A DNA stretch of 33,883 nucleotides from Candidatus Nealsonbacteria bacterium RBG_13_42_11 (GCA_001821455.1 MHLY01000003.1:10994-44876); one strand, 5' to 3'; positions 1 through 7,451 are shown, counted from the first letter of the stretch. Made by a program: numbers and translations. Notes: generated by a model not told the origin, from the letters alone.

Positions 1-209
1 AAAGAAAATAAAAGAATAAAAAATATAATTGCTGCGACAAGGCCTACGGTTTTATATTGTCTTTTTAAGAAAGCTATGGCTCCTTCCCGAATAGCCTGGG
101 AAATTTCTACCATTTTCCCCGAACCCGAGGGAGCGCGTTTTATTTTTTGAATGAGAAAAAAAGCGAAAATTAAAGAAACTATAGCAATTAGAGGAATAAT
201 AATTAGCAT
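1..209 (-). CDS. hppA: Membrane-bound proton/sodium-pumping pyrophosphatase, N-terminal fragment
   Basis: Only the first 69 codons are in the window; the gene runs off the left edge. Read from the ATG at 207-209, the product begins with a hydrophobic segment (residues 1-20), then a short basic stretch, then the family's early motif, seen as residues 35-54 EISQAIREGAIAFLKRQYKT, then a second membrane segment. Pyrophosphatases of this family (about 650-800 residues, 15-17 membrane helices) couple hydrolysis of cytoplasmic pyrophosphate to ion pumping. This early motif is very characteristic; the catalytic region is outside the window, so proton versus sodium specificity cannot be judged. The gene follows nusA by 17 nt on the same strand. 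A TATAAT overlapping the nusA stop codon (227-232) could also give it its own start. Confidence 0.88.
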   Translation of the reverse strand, partial: MLIIIPLIAIVSLIFAFFLIQKIKRAPSGSGKMVEISQAIREGAIAFLKRQYKTVGLVAAIIFFILLFS

Positions 210-227
210 ATTGTTTTAATTTTTAAA

Positions 228-1475
228 TTATATCTTATCCGGCTTTTTTCTTTTGGTTTTTTCTTTTTTGGGCTTTTCTTCTTTTTTTTCTTCTGCCTGA
301 ACTTCTTCCTCCGTACCGCCTTTCACGTCTATTTTCCAACCCGTTAATTTAGCTGCCAATCTCACATTTTGTCCGTCTTTGCCGATGGCCAAAGACAACT
401 GGTCTTCAGGAACTACTGCCAAGGCCTTATTTTTGGGCTGGATTTTTACTTCCAGAACTTTAGCGGGAGAAAGAGCGTTGGCAACGTATTCTTCGGGCTT
501 GGGAGAATATTGAATAATGTCAATTTTTTCTCCGCCCAACTCGTTGATCACCGCCATAACCCTGGTGCCTCTCTGGCCAACGCAAGAACCTATAGGGTCA
601 ACTCCTTCAGCCTCCGTGGCCACGGCGATTTTAGAACGGGAACCCGGCTCTCGGGCAATTGATTTTATCTGCACCTGTCCCGAAGAAATTTCCGGCACTT
701 CCAATTCAAAAAGTTTTGAAATGATTTTAGGATAGGCGCGTGATAATAAAACCACGGGGCCCTTTGGGGTTTCATCAACGTTTAAAACATAAATCTTTAA
801 TCTTTGTCCCGGGCGATAAAACTCGCCCGGCACCTGTTCTTCTCTTATTAACAATCCCAAAGTTTTGCCGATATCTATAAAGACATTTCTCCCTTCAACC
901 CTCTGGACGATACCGGAAATTATTTCTCCTTCTTTTGATTTGTATTCGCTGAAAATGCTTTCTTTTTCCGCTTCCCGAATTCTTTGGAGAATCACCTGTT
1001 TTGCCGTTTGGGCGGCAATTCTTCCGTAATCTTCCCGAGGGGTTAAAATCGTCTGCAGTTCTTCCCCGGCTTTTATTTTTGGGTTTATCTTTTTTGCTTC
1101 TTCGATCATCACGTGCCTTTCGGGGTTGAAGCGGACTTTCTCTTTTCCTGCCGCGGCTTTGGCAAAGTTTTCTTCTTCGATTTTTTCCTCTTTCAGTTTT
1201 TCCCGCCCCTCCGGAACGAAACTTATCTTTTGCAGGGCAGCCAGTTCTTTCTCAGAATAAATCATTTTCTTATCTACCACTAACTTTACCTGCCAAAACT
1301 GAACTCCGCCCGTTTCGGGGCTAAGTTTAGCGTGAATTATCTGGCCTTTTTTCCCGTAATCTTTTTTGTACGCCGCCGCAATGGCCATCTCAATGGTTTC
1401 CAAAACCTTTTCCGCGGAAATTCCTTTTTCCTCGGCAATCTGAGCAATGGCTGATGTGAAATTTTTTATATCCAT
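228..1475 (-). CDS. nusA: Transcription termination/antitermination factor NusA
   Basis: NusA binds RNA polymerase and nascent RNA and tunes pausing, termination and antitermination. The 415-residue product has an N-terminal polymerase-binding domain (about 1-177), an S1 domain (about 183-250), KH1 with GSCVGQRGTRV (296-306) and KH2 with AIGKDGQNVRLA (363-374), followed by a charged Lys/Glu tail. I chose the ATG at 1473-1475, which starts MDIKNFTSAI as in other NusA proteins. The frame stays open upstream, but that extension would run through the end of the PlsY fusion gene, a promoter and a hairpin. The N-terminal domain carries roughly 30 extra residues (about 74-118), rich in Lys and Glu, compared with Bacillus-type NusA. 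The usual partners rimP and infB are not beside it; the PlsY fusion gene is upstream and hppA downstream. Confidence 0.95.
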   Translation of the reverse strand: MDIKNFTSAIAQIAEEKGISAEKVLETIEMAIAAAYKKDYGKKGQIIHAKLSPETGGVQFWQVKLVVDKKMIYSEKELAALQKISFVPEGREKLKEEKIEEENFAKAAAGKEKVRFNPERHVMIEEAKKINPKIKAGEELQTILTPREDYGRIAAQTAKQVILQRIREAEKESIFSEYKSKEGEIISGIVQRVEGRNVFIDIGKTLGLLIREEQVPGEFYRPGQRLKIYVLNVDETPKGPVVLLSRAYPKIISKLFELEVPEISSGQVQIKSIAREPGSRSKIAVATEAEGVDPIGSCVGQRGTRVMAVINELGGEKIDIIQYSPKPEEYVANALSPAKVLEVKIQPKNKALAVVPEDQLSLAIGKDGQNVRLAAKLTGWKIDVKGGTEEEVQAEEKKEEKPKKEKTKRKKPDKI

Positions 1476-1484
1476 GTTAATTTT

Positions 1485-1547
1485 GAAAAAATGCCCGCAC
1501 TTTTCGCGGACTATCTTCAATGTAGCAGAATGAAGATCATTTGTCAA
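1485..1547 (-). promoter_or_regulatory. nusA promoter followed at once by a terminator-like hairpin
   Basis: On the minus strand there is a TTGACA -35 (1542-1547), a 17-nt spacer and an extended -10, TGC-TACATT (-10 at 1519-1524). The predicted start is about 1512. A 6-bp stem begins there: GTCCGC (1511-1506), loop GAAAAGT, GCGGGC (1498-1493), then A and six T (1491-1486). The nusA ATG follows 10 nt later. The hairpin has the form of an intrinsic terminator, yet lies between the only visible promoter and the gene. It may block read-through from the upstream gene, or attenuate nusA. Confidence 0.6.
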
Positions 1548-4119
1548 TTGAATGAAAGGCAACCAATAACGCCCCGGGTCCGGTATGCGTTCCCACGACA
1601 GGTGAAACGGAAGCCACAAAGGAAACTTCTCTTCCCGGCTTTTTCTCCAATTCATTTTTAAGATCCTCGGCGGTTTTTAAGTTATCGGCGTGAGCGATGG
1701 CTATTCTTATTTTTTCCCCGACCGCTACTCTGTCAATTTCTTGGGCTAAAATTTTAGCGATATTTTTGCCGAACCTTACCCCCAAAAACTTGGCTTCGCC
1801 GTCTTTTACAACGACTAAGACGCGGATTCCCATTTTTTGCAAAAAAACAACCGGTTTAATAAATATTTTTGGCAGTTTAAACCTTCCGCCTTGCACCACA
1901 TATCTAAAATCGTCAATGCAGGCCAGCAGGGAAACTTTGGGAGAGAATCGCTTTAAATCCTCAACGATTTCTTCCGTTGTTTTGCCCTGGGAGATTAAAT
2001 TCTGAGCCCGTAGAGCAATCAAGCCCTCGGCAACTTCGGCAGTAAAGCAATCGAAAACAAAAATATTCAGTTTGGCCGGTTTTTTAAAAATGGAACGGGC
2101 AATCCGGGCTGAACTGTAAGCGCCCGAGAGTTTTGAGGAAAGCGTGATTACTAAAATCTTTTCAAATTTATCAAAAGCCCTTTGATAGGCAGAAAGAAAT
2201 TCCTTAAAAGAGGGAGCGGAAGTGGTGGGTAAGGGTTGGCCTGATTTAATGGCTTCTCTCATTTTGAGGTAAATTTCTTCTTTTGAGTTAATGATTTCTC
2301 CGTCAGGAAATCTTGTGGTAAATGAAACTTCTTCTATATTATGTTTTTCTAAAAATTCCTTTGGCAGATCGGCGATCTGATCAACCACCAGGCCGAGGGG
2401 CTTTTTTTCTATTTTCTTCATTTGCGCCTCCATATCTTCAACGCGAAATTCAATTTCCGGAAAATCTTCAAACTTATTTTTAATCACGCCGGGCTCGTTG
2501 GTGTGAATATGAATTTTTACTTTATCTTCTGATTCAATCATTTCCAAACTGTCTCCCATTAAAGAAAGTTCTTCCTTTATCTTTTCGGGGTTGGGCCCTC
2601 CTTCTTTTTTAAAACTGAAAACGATTTCGTATCTGTATTTTAACGGTTTTCCCGTTTCCGGCTGGATAATGGGCTCCGTCACTTCAACCTTGGAATTAAT
2701 AGGTATGCCTTTTAAACTTTCGATCCAGGCCTCCAAAATTTTCAAAAAACCCAGGGCGCCGGCATCAACCACGTCATTCTCTTTCAAAACCTTTAACTTT
2801 TCTTTTGTTTCTTTCAGCGCCACTTCGCTTACTTTATACGCTTCATCCAAAACTTTAATGATATTTTTTTCTTTTTGCGTTCTTGCTATTTCAAAGGCCT
2901 TTTCTCCGGCAGCTTTGATCGTATCTAAAATAGTTCCTTCAACCGGCTGGGCAATAGAGTCCCTAGCTGCCTTAATGCCTCTTTTCATCGCCAAGGCCAA
3001 ATGAAAAGCATTAATGGTGTCTAAGTGCTTAATTCTGTCTAAAACTTCAATAAAATAGCCGGTGCAAATCATTCCGGCATTGCCTCGGGCATTAATCATG
3101 GCTGCATCTTTGATATCTTCAGTTAATTCCCGCAGGTTGGAATAATTTTTTGAAGAAATGGTTCCCTCAACGCCAAGCAGGGTAGCGGCTAAATTATAGC
3201 CCGTATCCTTGTCAGCCACCGGGAAAACATTGATTTTATTGATTTCTTCCTGATGGATGACGATTTTTTTTGAGGCCGCCAGCATCATTTTTTTAAAATC
3301 TTCAACCGTAATTTCCGTCACCACTTTTTCTGAGGACGGGAAAAGCATATTTATCGGTTTTTTTGCCATTTTTACTCCGAATTTCGCCGCTCTCCAGCCG
3401 ATTTTTGAAGGAATAATAATGGGGGCGGCCAGAGGTTTCATTATTTTCGTCATGCGGCTGGGATTGTTTTTTTCTTTTTCTATAATTCTCTTAATTCTAA
3501 AATTAAAAAGCGCCTCATTATTATCAAAAATGAGGCGGTTGAAAAATAAAGCAAATTTTTTCTCCGAGGTTTTTAATTCGCTGATGGGGCTCAATCTTTT
3601 AACAAAAATGGGGGCCAAAGAGAGAAGGGTGAAAAAGCCTGCGATTTCAAATTGGCCGAATTTCTTAGAAAGAAAAACTGCCGTAATTAAAAACAAGATA
3701 GTGCCGATGGAAGCATTCCAGATGATCGCCAAAGCAATCAGGGGGATGATTGAATAAAGCAGAATCAAAGGAGACAGGGCCAAAAAGGCACCGATAAAAG
3801 TAGCGATGCCTCTTCCTCCGGAAAATCCCAAAAATAAAGACCAGTTATGGCCGATAACGGCTGCAGTTCCTGAAAAGATCTGGATCTCAAAAGGAAGTCC
3901 CAATCTTTGGGCTCCGGACACGGCTAAATACCCTTTCCCGACATCCAAAAGACCGGTTAAAATTCCCTGCCACTTGCCGACATTTTTAAAAACATTGCTG
4001 CCGGAAGTTTTTTTCCAGCCCACCTCTAAAATGTTTTTGCCCGAAAATCGGGAAATTACGTATCCGAAAGGAATTGAACCCAGTAAATAACTTATAATTA
4101 TCCAGAAAATTCCTGTCAT
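1537..4119 (-). CDS. Trifunctional fusion: PlsY acyltransferase - FakA fatty acid kinase - FakB (DegV) fatty-acid-binding protein
   Basis: One uninterrupted 860-residue frame joins three proteins that act in sequence. Residues 1-180 are PlsY, the membrane acyl-phosphate:glycerol-3-phosphate acyltransferase, with GSIPFGY (14-20), TSGSNVFKNVG (38-48) and GHNWSLFLGFSGGRGIAT (90-107) and several membrane helices. Residues about 267-475 are a Dak2/FakA kinase domain with NVFPVADKDTGYNL (297-310), which keeps the two metal-binding aspartates D303 and D305; 476-570 resemble the FakA C-terminal part. Residues 574-860 are a DegV/FakB domain with TTSAPS (632-637), SSKLSGAY (661-668) and VGTHTGPGA (842-850). 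Known chemistry: FakB presents a fatty acid, FakA makes acyl phosphate, and PlsY transfers the acyl group to glycerol-3-phosphate. The linker 180-266 is basic and partly helical. The start at 4117-4119 matches the normal PlsY N-terminus. It is transcribed towards nusA. Confidence 0.9.
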   Translation of the reverse strand: MTGIFWIIISYLLGSIPFGYVISRFSGKNILEVGWKKTSGSNVFKNVGKWQGILTGLLDVGKGYLAVSGAQRLGLPFEIQIFSGTAAVIGHNWSLFLGFSGGRGIATFIGAFLALSPLILLYSIIPLIALAIIWNASIGTILFLITAVFLSKKFGQFEIAGFFTLLSLAPIFVKRLSPISELKTSEKKFALFFNRLIFDNNEALFNFRIKRIIEKEKNNPSRMTKIMKPLAAPIIIPSKIGWRAAKFGVKMAKKPINMLFPSSEKVVTEITVEDFKKMMLAASKKIVIHQEEINKINVFPVADKDTGYNLAATLLGVEGTISSKNYSNLRELTEDIKDAAMINARGNAGMICTGYFIEVLDRIKHLDTINAFHLALAMKRGIKAARDSIAQPVEGTILDTIKAAGEKAFEIARTQKEKNIIKVLDEAYKVSEVALKETKEKLKVLKENDVVDAGALGFLKILEAWIESLKGIPINSKVEVTEPIIQPETGKPLKYRYEIVFSFKKEGGPNPEKIKEELSLMGDSLEMIESEDKVKIHIHTNEPGVIKNKFEDFPEIEFRVEDMEAQMKKIEKKPLGLVVDQIADLPKEFLEKHNIEEVSFTTRFPDGEIINSKEEIYLKMREAIKSGQPLPTTSAPSFKEFLSAYQRAFDKFEKILVITLSSKLSGAYSSARIARSIFKKPAKLNIFVFDCFTAEVAEGLIALRAQNLISQGKTTEEIVEDLKRFSPKVSLLACIDDFRYVVQGGRFKLPKIFIKPVVFLQKMGIRVLVVVKDGEAKFLGVRFGKNIAKILAQEIDRVAVGEKIRIAIAHADNLKTAEDLKNELEKKPGREVSFVASVSPVVGTHTGPGALLVAFHSIDK

Positions 4120-4133
4120 TTGATTGTTCTGTT

Positions 4134-4193
4134 AAAAAACGGCATTTTTTAAGTGCCGTAATTTAATTATATCAGAATTGACAGTCAAGGCAA
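4134..4193 (-). promoter_or_regulatory. Promoter of the PlsY fusion gene overlapping a terminator-like hairpin
   Basis: Minus strand: TTGCCT -35 (4188-4193), 16-nt spacer, extended -10 TGA-TATAAT (-10 at 4166-4171), predicted start about 4159. The same position begins a 6-bp stem ACGGCA (4159-4154) / TGCCGT (4144-4139) with a 9-nt loop, then a run of T to 4134. The start codon is 14 nt further. As a terminator it would end transcripts arriving from tRNA-Ala (4247-4317). No second promoter fits between the hairpin and the ATG. The arrangement is the same as at nusA (1485-1547). Confidence 0.6.
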
Positions 4194-4246
4194 TTACGTC
4201 AATCTTCTCGCCTCTAATCCCGGTTTCTTTTGTAGACATAAAACAG

Positions 4247-4317
4247 TGGACTCACCGGGAATTGAACCCGGACCTCGGCAATGCGAATGCCGCGTAATGC
4301 CGTTTTACTATGAGCCC
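4247..4317 (-). tRNA. tRNA-Ala (anticodon CGC)
   Basis: A full cloverleaf can be drawn: acceptor GGGCTCA/TGAGTCC, D stem GTAA/TTAC, anticodon stem CGGCA/TGCCG with loop TTCGCAT (anticodon CGC, reading GCG), and T stem CCGGG/CCCGG with loop TTCAATT. The acceptor contains G3-U70, the alanine identity pair, which supports the anticodon reading. CCA is not encoded. The gene lies 2 nt after the degV stop codon on the same strand and is followed by the hairpin at 4134-4159. Confidence 0.93.
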
Positions 4318-4319
4318 GT

Positions 4320-5210
4320 TTATTCGGCTGGCGCCCAGCCCAGCGCCAAGGAGTCCTGGCCCAAAATGGAACCGATAACATTATCAATCAAGCTTACGGA
4401 AACCACTTCAACGTTTTCCAAATTCTTTTCAATCATTTCTTTTAATTTATTGGCTCTTTCTATGTTGTCTCCGTGGGCGATAGTTACCCTGATTTTTTTG
4501 CCGTTTTTCCTTAAATCTTTTGTTTTGTTTTCCAGTTCCCGGAATAAAGCCGTGGGAATGTCTTTTGCGCCGATTTTTATACCTGCGGGGCCGATCTTTC
4601 CTTCTTTTATTTCGAGCATAGACCTCAGGCCGATTTTTTGGGCTTTTCTCATCCAGTTAGCCACTGTCGGTGATATTCGGCCTGAAAACTCTATTCTTTT
4701 CGGGTCGTCCAGAAAAGCGTAAAGGTGAGAATGATGAGTATAATCTTCTATCTTTTTTAAGATTTCTTCAACGGACTGGCCGCTTTCCGCTAATTCAGCG
4801 GCTTTTATGACGACGAGCCCTAAAGAAGCTGTTCCGTTCAAAGAATCAATTACAAAGATACTGTTTCCTTTTTCTCCCATGAATTTTTTCGCCTGGCAGC
4901 CGGAATTATATGTACCGGAGTGCTTTGAGGTGATGGTAAGACAAATGATTTTCTCAAACTTTTCCAAATGCGTCTGGAAAATATCCACAAATGCTTTGGG
5001 AGAAGGTTGGGAGGTTTTGGCAAAAGATTTATCGCCCTTCTTTTCCAGTTCCCTGATTTTTTGAAAAATGTTTTCACCGGGGATTGCTTCAATTTCCGGC
5101 CAAGAAACATTAAGGGGAACTATTCCTATATCATATTTTGTAATTATTTCTTTTGGCAAATCGCATCCTTCGTCGGAAACTATGCCGATTGGTTTTTTAT
5201 CATTCATCAT
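4320..5210 (-). CDS. DegV family protein, probable stand-alone fatty-acid-binding subunit FakB
   Basis: This 296-residue soluble protein has the DegV fold signatures: the early VSDEGCDLPKE (11-21), TSQPSP (66-71), TSKHSGTYNS (94-103), DSLNG (122-126) and a C-terminal GSILGQDSLALGW. DegV/FakB proteins bind a fatty acid and present it to FakA. It is a divergent second copy of the DegV domain fused to PlsY and FakA in the gene at 1537-4119, and may supply the fused kinase with a different chain type. It lies between tRNA-Pro (21 nt upstream) and tRNA-Ala (2 nt downstream), so the three are probably one transcript. There are two consecutive ATG codons; either could start. No Shine-Dalgarno sequence is evident. 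The ligand is not predictable from sequence. Confidence 0.88.
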   Translation of the reverse strand: MMNDKKPIGIVSDEGCDLPKEIITKYDIGIVPLNVSWPEIEAIPGENIFQKIRELEKKGDKSFAKTSQPSPKAFVDIFQTHLEKFEKIICLTITSKHSGTYNSGCQAKKFMGEKGNSIFVIDSLNGTASLGLVVIKAAELAESGQSVEEILKKIEDYTHHSHLYAFLDDPKRIEFSGRISPTVANWMRKAQKIGLRSMLEIKEGKIGPAGIKIGAKDIPTALFRELENKTKDLRKNGKKIRVTIAHGDNIERANKLKEMIEKNLENVEVVSVSLIDNVIGSILGQDSLALGWAPAE

Positions 5211-5231
5211 ATATATAAATTAATAATAATG

Positions 5232-5302
5232 TCGGGGTGCTGGGAATTGAACCCAGACCGCAGAGTCCCGAACCCTGTATACTGCCGTTATACTACACCC
5301 CG
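5232..5302 (-). tRNA. tRNA-Pro (anticodon CGG)
   Basis: The cloverleaf is complete: acceptor CGGGGTG/CACCCCG, anticodon stem CAGGG/CTCTG with one G-U pair and loop TTCGGGA (anticodon CGG, reading CCG), T stem CTGGG/CCCAG with loop TTCAATT, and discriminator A. CCA is not encoded. It sits 11 nt after the methyltransferase stop codon and upstream of the DegV gene, all on the minus strand. Confidence 0.93.
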
Positions 5303-5313
5303 AATTGTGATTT

Positions 5314-5916
5314 TTAAATCTTTTCTAAAAGTGTGAAATATTGCGGAGTCAGAAGAAGAGAAAAATGGCTTTTGATGTGCCTTAGTTTTGTTCCCCTGAT
5401 TATTTTTTGAATTTTCTTGGGACTAAACTTGTGAAGGTGAATTTTGCGACAGTGAATAATATCTCCGAACATAAGCAGGGAAGCGTTAATGGCGCCGGTG
5501 CCGCGAATTATCTCAAAAGGATAAACTAAGAGCGCTCTACCGCCCGGTTTTAAAACTTTTTCTATTTCTTTAAAAAATTTGCTGATTTCCTTAATATGTT
5601 CAATCGTATGGCAGGAATAAATTTTGTCAAAAAAATCGGCGGGAAAACCCATATTTGTCGCATCTATTACTTTTAAATTCTTGGCCACTCCGCTCTCAAT
5701 TGCTTTGATGTTTATATCAATTCCGATGGTGCCAGGGGCGATCTTCTGCATTTCTTTTGTCAAAAAACCTCTGCCGCACCCTATTTCTAAAATTTTATCT
5801 TCTGGCTTTGGCCTTAAATACTGCGAAACTTTTTCAAAAAGATTCTTATCTTTTACCTGAAACAAAGGATAGATTCGCGAGTTATATTCCGTTTTAGACA
5901 TATTAGGTTCAATCAT
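5314..5916 (-). CDS. SAM-dependent methyltransferase, class I (UbiE/Methyltransf_11 type)
   Basis: A 200-residue protein with the Rossmann-fold SAM site: motif I KILEIGCGRGF (41-51), an acidic end of strand 2 in GIDIN (65-69), DATNMGFP, and post-motif LKPGGRALLVYP. Such enzymes methylate small molecules, lipids, RNA or protein; the substrate is not visible here. The start ATG overlaps the stop of the nucleotidyltransferase gene as ATGA (5913-5916), which indicates translational coupling. A second ATG five codons in (MSKTEY) is an alternative start. The C-terminus lacks extra domains. It precedes tRNA-Pro by 11 nt, so a tRNA or nucleotide role is possible but unproven. Confidence 0.85.
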   Translation of the reverse strand: MIEPNMSKTEYNSRIYPLFQVKDKNLFEKVSQYLRPKPEDKILEIGCGRGFLTKEMQKIAPGTIGIDINIKAIESGVAKNLKVIDATNMGFPADFFDKIYSCHTIEHIKEISKFFKEIEKVLKPGGRALLVYPFEIIRGTGAINASLLMFGDIIHCRKIHLHKFSPKKIQKIIRGTKLRHIKSHFSLLLTPQYFTLLEKI

Positions 5917-7376
5917 GTTACCCAGTATTTTTTCTTCGTCATTTCGTCCCTTTTGATTTCCACTGTTTCCCTTTCTTTTCTGCCCTCTTGGCCAAGCGTT
6001 TTCAGTTCTTTTTCCGGCAATTTGCCTAATTTCTTAATTTCTTTTTCCAAAAATTCCTTTTTGTTTTTCTTGGGTTCTGCTAAAACGTATCCTAACAAAA
6101 TGTCCAGAATTTGTCCTACTTTCGGGCCAGGCGAAATGGCCAAAATCTTCATCACCTCATTTCCTGAAACCTTAAGCATTTTTACTGAAATCGGGTCCCG
6201 GGAAACCTTTTCCATGACATATTTCAAGTGTCTTAATTTATACGGCTCGGCTTTGGGAACGCCCGAACCGATCCTGTCAGCCATTCTCACCTGAAGAAGT
6301 TCTTCCATGTTTTCAGGACCAGCCTTTAAAACCAGCCTTCTGATCGAAGAATCTCCGACTTCACCGACGTTATAGTAAAAAAGATGGTAGCGGACCAGTT
6401 TTACAATTTTTTCAATGTCTTTTTGAGAGAAGCGCAATCTTTCTAAAATTCTTTCAGTCATTTTCGCTCCGACAATTTCATGGCTGTAGAAAGTCGCGTC
6501 AGGACCCGCGCCCCTTTTTACCCTGGGTTTCCCTATGTCGTGGAAAAGAGCGGCCCATCTTACGTATTTATTGAAATTCTTTTTGGCGGCGAAATCCAAA
6601 GATCTTAAACTGTGGTCGTAGCATTCATATATATGATGCTTATTTTGACCTATTCCGCAGCCTTCCTCCAGTTCCGGAATAATGTATTTTAACAAGCCCA
6701 GTTTTCTTAAAGTTTCTATGCCTTCAGCCGCCCTTTCCGACATGATAATTTTTATCAATTCGTCTCTGATTCTCTCTTGGGAAATAAGTTTCAGAGAAGA
6801 AATGTTCTTTGTGATAGCTTTTTCGGTATTTGTCTCAATTTTCCATCCTTCGCCCAGAGTAGTTGCGAACCTCACTGCTCTCATCATTCTTAAAGCATCC
6901 TCATTGAAACGCTCTTGCGGATTGCCCACAGCTCTGATTATTTTGTTTTTTAAATCCTTCTGGCCGTCGTAGGGGTCTTGTATTTCGTATTTTTTGTCTT
7001 GTATTTTGATGGCTATGGCATTAATCGTAAAATCTCTTCTGGCTAAATCTTCCTCTAAGGTCTTAGCGAATTTTATTTCATCCGGGTGCCGTTTGTCGGT
7101 ATATTTGGCTTCCGACCTGAAAGTGGTGATTTCAACCTCTTTTAATTTCGGGTTTTTGCTGTTTATCTGGACGGTTACAGTTAAAAATTTATTTTCGTAA
7201 AAACTCTTCGGAAATATCTTTTTAATTTTCTCCGGAGGAGCATTGGTTGTCACATCCCAATCTTCGGGCGCCACCCCTCTCAAAAAATCCCTGACGCAGC
7301 CGCCAACAATAAAAGCCTCAAAGTTTTTCTTTTTTAATCTGCTAATTACCGATTTTATCTCTTTTGGAATAACCAT
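5913..7376 (-). CDS. cca: CCA-adding enzyme / poly(A) polymerase family nucleotidyltransferase with HD domain
   Basis: Class II nucleotidyltransferase of 487 residues. The head domain has GGCVRD (25-30) and the catalytic DWD (39-41), followed by the RRDFTINA block; the neck and body have DALRMMRAVRFA; an HD phosphohydrolase domain follows with ALFHDIGKP and a downstream H residue; the C-terminus is basic. Family enzymes add or repair the 3' CCA of tRNA, or make poly(A). All four tRNA genes here lack an encoded CCA, so CCA addition is required; I prefer that role. The stretch KIQDKKYEIQD, before DPYDG, contains a 21-nt-period DNA repeat (6975-7004) not expected in the family. It heads a minus-strand operon with the methyltransferase, tRNA-Pro, degV and tRNA-Ala. 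Confidence 0.92.
   Translation of the reverse strand: MVIPKEIKSVISRLKKKNFEAFIVGGCVRDFLRGVAPEDWDVTTNAPPEKIKKIFPKSFYENKFLTVTVQINSKNPKLKEVEITTFRSEAKYTDKRHPDEIKFAKTLEEDLARRDFTINAIAIKIQDKKYEIQDPYDGQKDLKNKIIRAVGNPQERFNEDALRMMRAVRFATTLGEGWKIETNTEKAITKNISSLKLISQERIRDELIKIIMSERAAEGIETLRKLGLLKYIIPELEEGCGIGQNKHHIYECYDHSLRSLDFAAKKNFNKYVRWAALFHDIGKPRVKRGAGPDATFYSHEIVGAKMTERILERLRFSQKDIEKIVKLVRYHLFYYNVGEVGDSSIRRLVLKAGPENMEELLQVRMADRIGSGVPKAEPYKLRHLKYVMEKVSRDPISVKMLKVSGNEVMKILAISPGPKVGQILDILLGYVLAEPKKNKKEFLEKEIKKLGKLPEKELKTLGQEGRKERETVEIKRDEMTKKKYWVT
6975..7004 (-). repeat. 21-nt-period intragenic repeat inside cca
   Basis: On the minus strand the 9-mer ATACAAGAC occurs twice, exactly 21 nt apart (6996-7004 and 6975-6983). 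It encodes a heptad of the form D-K-K-Y-x-I-x-D in the loop before the DPYDG segment. The same period and nearly the same residue pattern recur in rsmA (14032-14064). Confidence 0.7.
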
Positions 7377-7384
7377 TATTCTCT

Positions 7385-7413
7385 ATTTTATCTTAAAAAC
7401 TTGTCTTTTTCAA
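7385..7413 (-). promoter_or_regulatory. Promoter of the cca operon
   Basis: Minus strand: TTGAAA (7408-7413), 17-nt spacer, TAAAAT (7385-7390). Only 8 nt separate the -10 box from the ATG, so the mRNA would begin about 2 nt before the start codon and would be essentially leaderless. Confidence 0.6.
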
Positions 7414-7428
7414 TTAATCTGGTAATAT
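7401..7428 (+). promoter_or_regulatory. Probable promoter for tRNA-Arg and the pilin gene
   Basis: Plus strand: TTGTCT (7401-7406), 16-nt spacer ending in TGG, then TAATAT (7423-7428), an extended -10. The predicted start near 7435 is about 17 nt before tRNA-Arg. It overlaps the divergent cca promoter. Confidence 0.5.
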
Positions 7429-7451
7429 TAAGATAAGTCCTGTAAGATTGA

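Noticed and set aside
1476..1655. A 60-codon upstream extension of the nusA frame
   Set aside because: It would cover the end of the PlsY fusion gene, the promoter and the hairpin; the family N-terminus starts at 1475.
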